Shown in pieces: positions 1 to 8,306 of a DNA stretch of 64,000 bases. Source of the DNA: Mycolicibacterium chubuense NBB4 (GTDB taxonomy: Bacteria > Actinomycetota > Actinomycetes > Mycobacteriales > Mycobacteriaceae); NCBI RefSeq assembly GCF_000266905.1, contig NC_018027.1:4588001-4652000 (forward strand), given 5' to 3'. The translations under genes were made by a program, and so were the position numbers. Below the pieces are notes generated by a model. The model was not told the origin of the DNA, searched no databases, and saw only the letters and a program-made list of their open reading frames with translations. Each line of letters opens with the position of its first letter. Position 1 is the first letter of the stretch.

Positions 1-111
1 CCACACGCGGTGAATCGACAGCCATTCCTTGTACCGAGACAGGTCAGACGCGCTCTCCCATGCCCTTTCCGGGGGCAACGGCACGTCGACCGACACCGAC
101 AACTTGGCCAT
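1..111 (-). CDS. SRPBCC-family toxin, Rv0910-like (3' part missing at window edge)
   Basis: The reverse strand encodes 37 codons starting MAKLSVSVDVPLPPERAW and continuing SDLSRYKEWLSIHRVW before running off the left edge. This resembles the N-terminus of the M. tuberculosis Rv0910 family, START/SRPBCC-fold proteins described as toxins paired with Rv0909-type antitoxins. It starts 4 bases after the stop of the antitoxin-like gene on the same strand, so the two should be co-transcribed. The ligand-binding cavity and C-terminus lie outside the window. Confidence 0.72.
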   Translation of the reverse strand, partial: MAKLSVSVDVPLPPERAWESASDLSRYKEWLSIHRVW

Positions 112-115
112 CGGT

Positions 116-358
116 TTACGACGTGGGCGGAGCAGCCGGGGGCTGTTGCTGCGGCGGCACCGGCGGCTGTGCGGGCGGGTTGGCGGCGTTCGCATTGTCG
201 GCGACGGCCTTCTTCGCGGCGTCCTGCACCTTGTCGACCGTCGATGCGTACTTGCCCTGGGTCTTCTTGTCGACGACGTCGCCCGCCTTGTCGATCACCG
301 TGTCCACTTTGTCGGCGTTCTTGGAGAGCAAATCTTTGGCCTTGTCCAAAAATCCCAT
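116..358 (-). CDS. MT0933-like antitoxin (Rv0909 family)
   Basis: Eighty residues beginning MGFLDKAKDLLSKNADKVD, rich in K, D and A with a heptad-like helical pattern to about residue 58. A Pro/Gln/Ala tail (PPVPPQQQPPAAPP) follows. This layout is typical of the MT0933 antitoxin family, whose partner is the Rv0910-type SRPBCC toxin immediately downstream, 4 bases away. The gene starts 10 bases after the ctpE stop on the same strand, so it may be read from the ctpE transcript. Toxin neutralisation is inferred from the family and the pairing. Confidence 0.75.
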   Translation of the reverse strand: MGFLDKAKDLLSKNADKVDTVIDKAGDVVDKKTQGKYASTVDKVQDAAKKAVADNANAANPPAQPPVPPQQQPPAAPPTS

Positions 359-368
359 GCGCTCAACC

Positions 369-2756
369 CTACCGCTCGCGCTCCCGCCACAGTCGTCGAC
401 GTTCTCCCAGCACAGCGCCCTGTGCCCACCAGATCACCTCGACGACGCCGGCCCCGAGCAGCCCGAGGCCGAGCGCCATCGAACTCAGTTCGAGATTGGA
501 CGGGTCCAGCAGGAACAGTTTCCGCAGCGGGGGGAGGCTGAAGATCACCACGTAGGCCAGCGCAGACACCGCGACCAGAGCGACGCGCCACCACTGGTAC
601 GGACGCGCCACCACGGCGAGTACCCAGATCGCCGAGATCAGCAGCGTGATCAGCGCCGCGGTGGACGCCTGGGTCTGTTCGGCCGCACCGGCCCCGCGCC
701 CCGGGTAGGCCAGCAGGTAGGAGGCGAAGGTCGCGAGCCCGACGGCAAGCCCCGACGGCAGCGCCGACGTCATCACCCGGCGGACGAAGCCGGAATGGGC
801 GCGTTCCTTGTTGGGTGCCAGCGACAGGATGAACGCCGGTATGCCGATGGTGAACCAGGCTGCGATCGTGACGTGGATGGGCTGGAACGGGAAGGGCAAC
901 GGATCGGTGTCGAAGATCTTGGCCGACAGGCCGGCCACTCCGACCAGCACGGCGAGCAGCACCGAGTAGACCGTCTTGGTCAGGAACAGGTTGGAGACGC
1001 GTTCGATGTTGCCGATCACCCGCCGTCCCTCCCCCACCACGTAGGGAAGGGTCGCGAACCTGTTGTCGAGCAGCACGATCTGTGCCACGGCGCGGGAGGC
1101 CGAGCTTCCCGAGCCCATGGCGACCCCGATGTCGGCGTCCTTGAGCGCCAGTACGTCGTTGACACCGTCACCGGTCATCGCGACGGTGTGCCCGCGCGAC
1201 TGCAGCGCGTGGACCATCGCGCGCTTCTGGTCGGGGCGGACCCGTCCGAAGGTCGTGCAATGCTCCAGCGTGTCGGCGAGAGCGTCGGTTCGATCGGGCA
1301 GGTGACGTGCGTCCATCGTCTCGCCGTCGAGACCCAGCGACCCCGCGACCGCCCCGACCGACACCGCGTTGTCGCCCGAGATCACCTTGACGGCGACCTT
1401 CTGCGCGGCGAAGTAGTCCAGGGTGTCGCGGGCGTCGGGCCGCACCCGCTGCTCGAGTACCACCAGCGCGACCGGCGTGACGGTGCCGGGTGCATCGGGG
1501 TGGTCGACCGGCAGATCGGAGGACCCGAGCAGCAGCACGCGGAGGCCCTGCGCACCGATTCGCTCGGCTTCCTCGGCGGCAGGCGACTCCGCGTCGAGCA
1601 GCACGTCGGGCGCTCCGATCACCCAGTTGCCGTGGTCGCCGTACGAGGTGCCGCTCCATTTGGTGGCCGACTTGAACGGCGCGGTGGCGCTGGCCTGCCA
1701 CCCCGGGGGCATCTTGTACGCCTCCGCGATGGCCGCCATGCTGGCATTGGGATGCGGGTCGTCGGCGGCCAACTGCGCCAACACGTTTCCGACGTCGGCG
1801 GCGGTGAGCGGCTTGAGTTCCGCGACGCGCATACCGTTCTCGGTGAGCGTTCCGGTCTTGTCGGCGCACACCACGTCGACCCGGGCCAGCCCCTCGATCG
1901 CGGGCAGCTCGTTGACCAGGCACTGCCGCCGGCCGAGACGGATCACCCCGACCGCGAACGCGATGGAGGTCATCAGCACCAGACCCTCGGGCACCATCGG
2001 CACCAGTGCCCCGACCATGCGCAGCACGGACTCGCGCCAGTCGGCGCCGGTGGTGAACAGCTGCGTGTAGATGATCAGCGCGCCGGCAGGCACGAGCAGG
2101 TAGGTGATGAACTGCAGGATCTTGTTGATGCCGTTGCGCAGTTCGGATTTCACCAGCGTGAACTTGCTGGCTTCCTCGGCGAGTTTGGCGGCGTAGGCCT
2201 CGCGGCCGACCTTGGCGGCGCGGTAGGCGCCGCTGCCGGCGACGACGAAGCTGCCCGACATCACCTGGTCGCCGGCGTCTTTCGCGATCGGATCCGCCTC
2301 GCCGGTCAACAGTGACTCGTCGACCTCGAGGCTCACCTCCTCGAGGACCACGCCGTCGACGACGATCTGATCTCCCGGACCGAGTTCGATCACGTCGTCG
2401 AGAACGACCTCGCTGGGGGCCAGCGCGCTGGTTCCGGACTGCCTGCGCACCAAGGGTTTCGCCTGTCCGACGATGGCCAGCTTGTCCAGCGTCTGTTTGG
2501 CGCGCAACTCCTGGATGATGCCGATGGCGCTGTTGGCGATGATGAGCAAGCCGAAGGCGCCGTTGATCACCGACCCGGTCGCGAGCACGATGACGAACAG
2601 CACCCCGAGGATGGCGTTGATGCGCGTGAACACGTTGCTGCGCACGATCTCCGGCACGCTGCGGGCGGCGCGGGTCGGGACGTCGTTGGTCTTGCCCTCG
2701 GCGACGCGCTGGGCGACGTCGGCGTCGGAGAGTCCCTGCGTGGTCGACGTCGTCAT
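369..2756 (-). CDS. ctpE: Cation-translocating P-type ATPase CtpE
   Basis: A P-type ATPase of 795 residues (numbering below counts a preceding in-frame GTG). The A-domain has LTGEADP near 151-157. The membrane motif PMVPEGL (254-260) resembles the PEGL motif of P2-type Ca2+ pumps. The phosphorylation site is DKTGTLTEN with Asp300. The hinge motif [17 protein letters not shown] lies in the P-domain. No N-terminal metal-binding CXXC domain is present. CtpE of mycobacteria has been linked to calcium uptake. It is the same length as M. tuberculosis CtpE (797). The ATG at 2756 is preferred over the adjacent GTG at 2759. The Rv0909/Rv0910-like pair lies directly downstream. Confidence 0.9.
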   Translation of the reverse strand: MTTSTTQGLSDADVAQRVAEGKTNDVPTRAARSVPEIVRSNVFTRINAILGVLFVIVLATGSVINGAFGLLIIANSAIGIIQELRAKQTLDKLAIVGQAKPLVRRQSGTSALAPSEVVLDDVIELGPGDQIVVDGVVLEEVSLEVDESLLTGEADPIAKDAGDQVMSGSFVVAGSGAYRAAKVGREAYAAKLAEEASKFTLVKSELRNGINKILQFITYLLVPAGALIIYTQLFTTGADWRESVLRMVGALVPMVPEGLVLMTSIAFAVGVIRLGRRQCLVNELPAIEGLARVDVVCADKTGTLTENGMRVAELKPLTAADVGNVLAQLAADDPHPNASMAAIAEAYKMPPGWQASATAPFKSATKWSGTSYGDHGNWVIGAPDVLLDAESPAAEEAERIGAQGLRVLLLGSSDLPVDHPDAPGTVTPVALVVLEQRVRPDARDTLDYFAAQKVAVKVISGDNAVSVGAVAGSLGLDGETMDARHLPDRTDALADTLEHCTTFGRVRPDQKRAMVHALQSRGHTVAMTGDGVNDVLALKDADIGVAMGSGSSASRAVAQIVLLDNRFATLPYVVGEGRRVIGNIERVSNLFLTKTVYSVLLAVLVGVAGLSAKIFDTDPLPFPFQPIHVTIAAWFTIGIPAFILSLAPNKERAHSGFVRRVMTSALPSGLAVGLATFASYLLAYPGRGAGAAEQTQASTAALITLLISAIWVLAVVARPYQWWRVALVAVSALAYVVIFSLPPLRKLFLLDPSNLELSSMALGLGLLGAGVVEVIWWAQGAVLGERRRLWRERER

Positions 2757-2842
2757 CACCGTCTACTCATCGTCATCGTCTGGCCCGTCGGCGTCTGCCC
2801 GAGCGTCGGCGTCTGTCCCCTGCACTTCGTGCGGGGCCCCAC

Positions 2843-2990
2843 TTCGCGCGGGCGCTCATCGCCATCGTCTTCTCTTCGCGCGAGCGCTCATCGCCATCGT
2901 CTTCTCTTCGCGCGAGCGCTCATCGGCATCGTCTTCTCTTCGCGCGAGCGCTCATCGCCATCGTCTTCTCTTCGCGCGAGCGCTCATCGC
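2843..2990. repeat. Five tandem copies of a 32-bp direct repeat
   Basis: The motif TTCGCGCGAGCGCTCATCGC and its following 12 bases recur with an exact 32-base period at 2843, 2875, 2907, 2939 and 2971. The first copy has one change in the core (GGGCGCTC), the third has CGGCATC for CGCCATC, and the last is cut short at about 2990. The last copy runs into the coding end of the neighbouring hydrolase gene and supplies its stop codon. Copies are contiguous with no spacers, so this is not a CRISPR. It looks like a slippage-generated minisatellite of a gene 3' end. Confidence 0.9.
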
Positions 2991-4579
2991 AAGAACACCC
3001 CGTTGTGCTCCTCGTCGAAGTACTCCAGCGTCAGCGTGTTCCCGTCGAACGTGGCTTTCGACACCGTGCCCGGCGGCGCGTTCTCGGTGACGAAGGAGAA
3101 CGTGAAGACGTTGCCGTCCCACGGCTGCAACTCGAACGTGCCGCGCGGCCCGACCGTCAACTCGAGGCGCCCGTCGCGTTCGGTGACGGTGGCCGGACCC
3201 CAGAAGTCGTTGCGGTACGTACCGGTATAGGTCGCGAGCGGCGCCGGCGGCTTCGCCCCGGCGGGCCGCTGCTGCCCGGCCAACGACCCGACCGGCTGCT
3301 CCATGTCCGCGAAAGCCTTGTGGTACAGCGCATACCAGTCCTCGCGCACCTTGCCGAACTGCACCAGATCGGCGAACTGGGCGGTCAGGGCTTCGGGCAC
3401 ACCGGCCGGGGTGGCGTTGGTCAGCGCGACGATCGCGACGTCGGCCGACGGAAGCACCAGGACGTTCGAGCCGGCACCGAGTTCGAAGGCCCCCGAGTGG
3501 CTGAGCTCGGTACGCGCCCCCGAGGTAGTGCCGACGTTGAATCCGTATCCGTAGAACCCTGAGCGCATCGAGGGCTCGCTGCCCCGCGAGGACACGATCT
3601 GCGGTGTCAGCGCGGGCAACAGAGCCTTCGGGTCGATGAACGGCGCGCCGTCGCGCTGCCCGTCGGCGAGCATCATCGTCATCCAGCGGGTCATGTCGTT
3701 GACCGACGAACTGACGCCCCCGGCCGGCGACTGAGCCTGCGGGTCACGGACATACCTGGGCTCGTACCGGCCGTCGACGTGGATGTGGCCCACGGCACGG
3801 TCGCGGCGAGCCTGGAAGTCGGTGAAGCGGTAACTCGTCGACGCCATGCCCAGCGGGCCGAACAGCTCGTCCTGGGCGAGGGTCTCCCAGTCCTCACCTG
3901 CTGCCGCGGCAACGGCTTCGGCCCCGGCCGTCAACCCGAAGTTGGTGTAGGCGTAGGAGATCCGGAACGGAGCGAGCGGCAGCTGGCGGAGTCTCTCGAG
4001 CACCTGGCGACGGTCGTAACCGAGGTCTTCGAGCCGATCGCCGGCGTGGTCCGGCAGGCCGGAGCGGTGCGAGAACATGTCGCCCACGGTCACCGTCTTC
4101 GTCACCGCGGGGTCCGACAGCGCGAACCACGGCAACCGCGACACGATCGGCGTGTCCCAGGTGATCGCGTTCCGGCTCACCTGCCGAGCAACCACCGTGG
4201 CGCTCAACGGCTTCGACAACGACGCCAACTGGAAGACGGTGTCCGCATCGACCCGGTTCCCGGCGCCGTCGGGGGCAAAGGTGTTCTTGACTCCGAAACC
4301 CTTGGCGTACACGGTCTTCCCGCCGTGCACCACCGCGACCGCCATGCCGGGGATGCCCGACTTCGTCATCAGGGCTTCGGCCATGCCGTCCAGTTCGGCC
4401 ACCGCATCGGCCACGGCGTTGTCCGGCAACGGCATGGCGGGCATGAGCGGAGGAGGGACCTCGGCGGACTGGCTGCTCGGGGACGGTGTGGTGTCGGCCC
4501 CTCGGGTGCTGTCGGATCCGCAGGCGGCGAGGAGGGCGACGAGCGACACGAGAACGGCCACGCGGGCCGGTGGGTTCAT
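2984..4579 (-). CDS. Lipoprotein serine hydrolase, beta-lactamase/penicillin-binding family (Rv0907-like)
   Basis: 531 residues from the ATG at 4579 (a GTG three codons upstream is also possible). The N-terminus is a lipoprotein signal: a hydrophobic stretch ending LVALLAACGSDS with the lipobox cysteine. The class C/serine hydrolase motif SxxK appears as SLSK, and the YxN-type motif as AYTNFGL. A C-terminal lipocalin-like domain probably covers the last 100 residues (YTGTYRNDFWGPATV). Length equals Rv0907 of M. tuberculosis. It is probably a secreted esterase or peptidase rather than a resistance enzyme; the substrate is unknown. Its stop codon sits in the last copy of a 32-bp tandem repeat. 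Confidence 0.82.
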   Translation of the reverse strand: MNPPARVAVLVSLVALLAACGSDSTRGADTTPSPSSQSAEVPPPLMPAMPLPDNAVADAVAELDGMAEALMTKSGIPGMAVAVVHGGKTVYAKGFGVKNTFAPDGAGNRVDADTVFQLASLSKPLSATVVARQVSRNAITWDTPIVSRLPWFALSDPAVTKTVTVGDMFSHRSGLPDHAGDRLEDLGYDRRQVLERLRQLPLAPFRISYAYTNFGLTAGAEAVAAAAGEDWETLAQDELFGPLGMASTSYRFTDFQARRDRAVGHIHVDGRYEPRYVRDPQAQSPAGGVSSSVNDMTRWMTMMLADGQRDGAPFIDPKALLPALTPQIVSSRGSEPSMRSGFYGYGFNVGTTSGARTELSHSGAFELGAGSNVLVLPSADVAIVALTNATPAGVPEALTAQFADLVQFGKVREDWYALYHKAFADMEQPVGSLAGQQRPAGAKPPAPLATYTGTYRNDFWGPATVTERDGRLELTVGPRGTFELQPWDGNVFTFSFVTENAPPGTVSKATFDGNTLTLEYFDEEHNGVFLR

Positions 4580-4607
4580 GATCAGCACCGTAACGCGTCC
4601 GCGAAAC

Positions 4608-5723
4608 CTACATGCGCCACCAGGGCTCGAATGTCGTCTCGGTATCGACCCGGGCGCCCGGGATCGGTATCGAGATGCGCACCCTCTCGGGTTCGGCGGC
4701 TGCGACCAGGCGCTCGGCGGGCTCCGCCCAGGGATGGGGCGCCAGCCGGAACGTGGCCCAGTGGATGGGAACCATCAGGCCGGCCTCGACGTCGGTGAGA
4801 TCGAGATGTGCACGCACCGCGTCCTCCGGGTTCATGTGGATGTCAGCGAACGCGGGGTGGTAGGCGCCGATCGGCAGAAGCGTCAGGTCGAACGGGCCGT
4901 ACTCGGCGCCGATCTCAGCGAAGCTCTTGGTGTAGCCGGTGTCGCCGCCGAAGTAGGCGCGGTGGGCGGGGCCGGCGACCACCCACGACGCCCACAGCGT
5001 GGTGTCGCGGGTGAACAACCGCCCGGAGAAGTGCCGGGCGGGTGTGCAGACCAGCGTGAGATCTCCGATCTTGTGCGACTCGTACCAGTCGAGCTCCACG
5101 ATCCGGCTTTCCGGGATGCCCCACTTGCGCAGATGCGCCCCGATTCCCAGCGGCACCAGGAACGGTGAACGCTGGCTGTGGGCCAGCGCGACGATCGTGT
5201 CGATGTCCAGGTGGTCGTAGTGGTCATGGCTGATCAGCACCGCGTCGACCGCAGGCAGCGCCTCCAGCGGCACGGGCACATCGTGCATCCGGTGCGGCCC
5301 GACCGCGCGCGACGGCGAGCAGCGCTTGCTCCACACCGGGTCGGCGAGCACCCGGTAGCCGTCGACCTCGATCAGCACGCTGGAGTGGCCGTACCAGCTG
5401 GCCGCCGCCGGACCCGGTTCGGCGTCCACGTTGGCCGGTTCGGCCAGCGGGATCGGTCGTGGCGGCTTGCCCGCCGATCCGACGTTGGCGAGGTCACGCA
5501 GCAGCACGCGCTGCGCTTCGCGGTCCATCGTGATGCCCGACGGCGGCTCCAGGTTGACGAACTTGCCGTCGCGGAAGTGCGGGGACTGCCTCGCGACCGG
5601 CGCGATCTCCGCCGGCGTCGCGCCGAGGGATGCCGGGGTGCCCTGCAGCGCGCGCAGCACCCACCCGCCGGCCAGCAGCGACGCCGTACCGAACCCGAAC
5701 CGCAGGGCCGACCGCACGACCAT
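4608..5723 (-). CDS. Metallo-beta-lactamase-fold hydrolase (Rv0906-like, NAPE-PLD type)
   Basis: 371 residues. The metal-binding motif HDHYDH lies at 166-171, after the strand YGHSSVLIEVDGYRVLADPV. Further ligands are plausible at PARHFSGR, FGGDTGY and MVPIHWATF. This arrangement matches UlaG/NAPE-phospholipase-D-like hydrolases, which usually cleave phosphoester or lipid-amide substrates. One hydrophobic N-terminal segment (LRFGFGTASLLAGGWVL) suggests membrane anchoring or export. The start ATG overlaps the echA6 stop (TGATG), which fixes the start and shows translational coupling with echA6. The reading frame is open further upstream, but that extension would lie inside echA6. Confidence 0.82.
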   Translation of the reverse strand: MVVRSALRFGFGTASLLAGGWVLRALQGTPASLGATPAEIAPVARQSPHFRDGKFVNLEPPSGITMDREAQRVLLRDLANVGSAGKPPRPIPLAEPANVDAEPGPAAASWYGHSSVLIEVDGYRVLADPVWSKRCSPSRAVGPHRMHDVPVPLEALPAVDAVLISHDHYDHLDIDTIVALAHSQRSPFLVPLGIGAHLRKWGIPESRIVELDWYESHKIGDLTLVCTPARHFSGRLFTRDTTLWASWVVAGPAHRAYFGGDTGYTKSFAEIGAEYGPFDLTLLPIGAYHPAFADIHMNPEDAVRAHLDLTDVEAGLMVPIHWATFRLAPHPWAEPAERLVAAAEPERVRISIPIPGARVDTETTFEPWWRM

Positions 5724-6457
5724 CAGGCGCCCTGGAACTTCGGCGCCCGCTTCTCGATGCGCGCGACCTGCGCCTCGATGATGTCCTGACTGGCCCATGC
5801 CCGGTCGAAGAGCTCCTGGTGAGCGGGCCAGGGCTCCTCGTAGGCGCCGTCGTCGTTGAGCACCCGCTTGGCGTGTTGCAGTGCCAGAGGCGCGAAGCCT
5901 CCGATCTCCGCCGCCCACGCCTGGGCGTCGGCGAGCGTGCCGATCCTGTTGGCCATGCCGGTCTGCAGGGCGGCCTCGGCGGTGAGGCGCTCGGCGGCCA
6001 GCAGCATGCCGCGCGCCCGGCCGGCGCCCACCAGCGACGTCAGCCTCCGGATGCTCCAGTTGTCCAGCGCGATGCCGTACTTAGCGACGGGGAACTGGAA
6101 GTAGGCGTCCGGCGCGACGACGCGAAGGTCGCAGATCATCGACAGGATGACGCCTGCCCCGATCGCGGGGCCGTTGACCGCGCCGATCACCGGGACGGGC
6201 GCGGAGTCGATGGCCAGGTTCAGGGCTTTGGCCTTGTCGGGCAGCTCGTCGGCGACGCCCTGGCCGCCCGACAGATCTGCTCCGGAGCTGAAGACGTGGC
6301 CCTGCCCGGTGAGCACGATCGCGCGGACGTCCTCGGTGGCCGCCTTCTCGATCGCCTCGCGGAGGCCGTCGACGAGTTCGGCGTTGAGGGCGTTGCGTCG
6401 CTCCGGACGCTGCATCTCCAGGGTCAGCACGTGGCCGTCACGGGTCGCTTGGATCAT
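5723..6457 (-). CDS. echA6: Enoyl-CoA hydratase-like protein EchA6
   Basis: 244 residues of crotonase fold. The oxyanion-hole region is SSGADLSGG, and the second hole motif is [11 protein letters not shown]. The C-terminus [14 protein letters not shown] is very close to M. tuberculosis EchA6 (Rv0905). EchA6 has been described there as a non-catalytic carrier of acyl-CoA/mycolate precursors acting with FAS-II and as a drug target. Residues at the usual catalytic glutamate positions look non-acidic here too, consistent with that view. It is divergent from accD3 across a 25-base gap, so the two promoters are close together, and coupled to the downstream metallo-hydrolase. Confidence 0.9.
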   Translation of the reverse strand: MIQATRDGHVLTLEMQRPERRNALNAELVDGLREAIEKAATEDVRAIVLTGQGHVFSSGADLSGGQGVADELPDKAKALNLAIDSAPVPVIGAVNGPAIGAGVILSMICDLRVVAPDAYFQFPVAKYGIALDNWSIRRLTSLVGAGRARGMLLAAERLTAEAALQTGMANRIGTLADAQAWAAEIGGFAPLALQHAKRVLNDDGAYEEPWPAHQELFDRAWASQDIIEAQVARIEKRAPKFQGA

Positions 6458-6482
6458 GGGCCCACACTATTAGCCTTTTCCT

Positions 6483-7955
6483 GTGAGCCGGATCCGCGCC
6501 CTCGAGCTACGCGACGCCGTCCTGGACGAGGGGTCTTTTCACAGCTGGGACGCGCCGCCGCTGGACGTCCCGAAGTCGGCGCAGTATCGCCGCGAACTCG
6601 ACGCCGCCGCAGCCGCGACCGGTCTCGACGAAGCCGTGCTGACCGGTGAGGGGCGGGTGCTCGGCCGGCGGGTGGCGCTGGTGGTGTGCGAATTCGACTT
6701 CCTCGCCGGATCGATCGGTGTCGCGGCCGCCGAGCGGATCGTCGCCGCGGTGCACCGGGCGACCGCCGAAGGGCTGCCGCTGCTGGCATCGCCGAGTTCG
6801 GGCGGCACCCGCATGCAGGAGGGCACGGTCGCGTTCCTGCAGATGGTCAAGATCACCGCGGCCGTCCAGTTGCACAAGCGTGCGCACCTGCCCTACCTGG
6901 TCTACCTGCGTCACCCGACCACCGGCGGGGTCTTCGCGTCGTGGGGGTCCCTGGGCCACGTGACCGCCGCCGAGCCGGGCGCACTCATCGGGTTCCTCGG
7001 GCCGCGCGTCTACGAACACCTCTACGGCGAGCCGTTCCCCTCGGGCGTCCAGACCGCGGAGAACCTGCAGCGCCACGGCGTCATCGACGCCGTCGTCCCG
7101 GTCGACCTGCTCCGGTCCACGCTGGACCGGACACTGAAGGTGGTCTCCGACCCGCCCGGCCCGCCGCCCGCGGCCCCACCGCAGGAGGAGTTGCCCGACA
7201 TCCCGGCGTGGCAGTCGGTGGAGGTATCGCGCCGGCCGGACCGCCCCGGCGTCGGCTTCCTGCTGCGGCACGGGTCCACAGAGCGGGTGCTGCTGTCCGG
7301 GACCGGGCAGGGCGAGTCGGCGACGACCATGCTGGCGCTGGCGCGGTTCGGCGGGCAGCCTGCGGTGGTGCTCGGTCAGCAGCGCGTCGTCGGTGGCCTG
7401 ATCGGGCCCGTCGCGCTGCGGGAGGCACGCCGCGGAATGGCGCTGGCGGCCGGCCTGCAGCTGCCGCTGGTGCTCGTCATCGACACCGCGGGGCCTGCGT
7501 TGTCGACCGAGGCCGAGGAAGGTGGCCTCGCGGGCGAGATCGCTCGCTGTCTGGCCGATCTCGTCACGCTCGACACGCCGACGGTGTCGGTGCTGCTCGG
7601 CCAGGGCAGCGGCGGGCCGGCCCTGGCCATGGTGCCCGCCGACCGGGTACTGGCGGCGCTGCACGGCTGGCTGGCGCCGCTGCCTCCGGAGGGCGCCAGC
7701 GCGATCGTCTACCGTGACGTCGACCATGCTCCGGAATTGGCTGCTGCACAGGGCATCCGGTCTGCGGACCTGTTGCGCGACGGCATCGTCGACGCCGTGG
7801 TGGCCGAGCACCCCGATGCCGCCGACGAGCCGCGGGCGTTCACCGACCGATTGTCGGCGACGATCGCCGCGGAATTGCACGGGCTGCGGTCCGTTCCCGG
7901 CGAGCAGCGGCTCGCCGCGCGATTGGAGCGCTACCGCCGCATCGGCCTGCCCTGA
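6483..7955 (+). CDS. accD3: Acyl-CoA carboxylase carboxyltransferase subunit AccD3
   Basis: 490 residues (Rv0904c is 495) with a GTG start. The N-terminal half is AccD-like (SPSSGGTRMQEGTVAFLQM, HPTTGGVFASWGSLGH). The C-terminal half is AccA-like (GGLAGEIARCLADL, LGQGSGGPALAM). Both carboxyltransferase halves are therefore present in one chain, as in the acetyl-CoA carboxylase carboxyltransferase family. It would transfer carboxyl from a biotinylated AccA partner to an acyl-CoA. It lies next to echA6, suggesting a lipid-precursor locus. The gene is followed at once by a strong inverted repeat that probably terminates transcription. Confidence 0.88.
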   Translation: MSRIRALELRDAVLDEGSFHSWDAPPLDVPKSAQYRRELDAAAAATGLDEAVLTGEGRVLGRRVALVVCEFDFLAGSIGVAAAERIVAAVHRATAEGLPLLASPSSGGTRMQEGTVAFLQMVKITAAVQLHKRAHLPYLVYLRHPTTGGVFASWGSLGHVTAAEPGALIGFLGPRVYEHLYGEPFPSGVQTAENLQRHGVIDAVVPVDLLRSTLDRTLKVVSDPPGPPPAAPPQEELPDIPAWQSVEVSRRPDRPGVGFLLRHGSTERVLLSGTGQGESATTMLALARFGGQPAVVLGQQRVVGGLIGPVALREARRGMALAAGLQLPLVLVIDTAGPALSTEAEEGGLAGEIARCLADLVTLDTPTVSVLLGQGSGGPALAMVPADRVLAALHGWLAPLPPEGASAIVYRDVDHAPELAAAQGIRSADLLRDGIVDAVVAEHPDAADEPRAFTDRLSATIAAELHGLRSVPGEQRLAARLERYRRIGLP

Positions 7956-7957
7956 CC

Positions 7958-8022
7958 CCGCCGAAATTGCATTCCACGCGCCGTAATTCGCGAAAACCCC
8001 GCGTGGAATGCAATCTCGGCGG
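7958..8022. repeat. Dispersed hairpin repeat, copy 1 (probable bidirectional terminator)
   Basis: An inverted repeat with 23-base arms (7958-7980 and 8000-8022) matching at 22 of 23 positions, separated by a 19-base loop. The arm core is CCGCCGAAATTGCATTCC. It fills the gap between the convergent accD3 and the small membrane protein gene. Related copies lie at 19702-19766 and 24606-24668. Confidence 0.88.
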
Positions 8023-8038
8023 AGATAGGGCTACAGGG

Positions 8039-8305
8039 CTACAGGGACAGGGCCACGGCGCCGAGAACCAGCTGCAGCACACAGCCCGCGAGGGCGAACC
8101 ACACCGCGGAGCGCCGGCGCGCGACCCGCCACACCGACACCCCCAGGACCACCATCAGCAGCGCCAGCCCGATGTAGAGCACGACCACGGGCCGGCCGTG
8201 GGTCAGGAACGCCGCGGCGCGCCATACCGCCGCCTGCACCAGCAGGAACACCACCGTGCCGGCGAAATCCTTCAACCGCCGGGTGTCGGCGTCATCGGTC
8301 GCCAT
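8039..8305 (-). CDS. Small membrane protein downstream of YhgE/Pip protein
   Basis: 88 residues starting MATDDADTRRLKDFAGTV. Three hydrophobic segments are visible: FAGTVVFLLVQAAVWRAAAF, VVVLYIGLALLMVVLGVSV and AVWFALAGCVLQLVLGAVAL. I do not recognise the family. The ATG lies 1 base after the stop of the YhgE/Pip gene, so it is the last gene of that operon (degenerate ABC ATPase, YhgE/Pip, this protein) and may be an accessory subunit of the same export complex. The frame is open upstream, but that part would overlap the YhgE/Pip gene. Confidence 0.7.
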   Translation of the reverse strand: MATDDADTRRLKDFAGTVVFLLVQAAVWRAAAFLTHGRPVVVLYIGLALLMVVLGVSVWRVARRRSAVWFALAGCVLQLVLGAVALSL

Positions 8306-8306
8306 G

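Noticed and set aside
60..2315. Long forward-strand open frame opposite ctpE
   Set aside because: It is Arg/Gly/His-rich with no domain and lies fully antisense to a well-conserved P-type ATPase.
2843..2990. Possible CRISPR array (regular 32-base repeats)
   Set aside because: The units are contiguous with no unique spacers and no cas genes are nearby; it is a simple tandem repeat.
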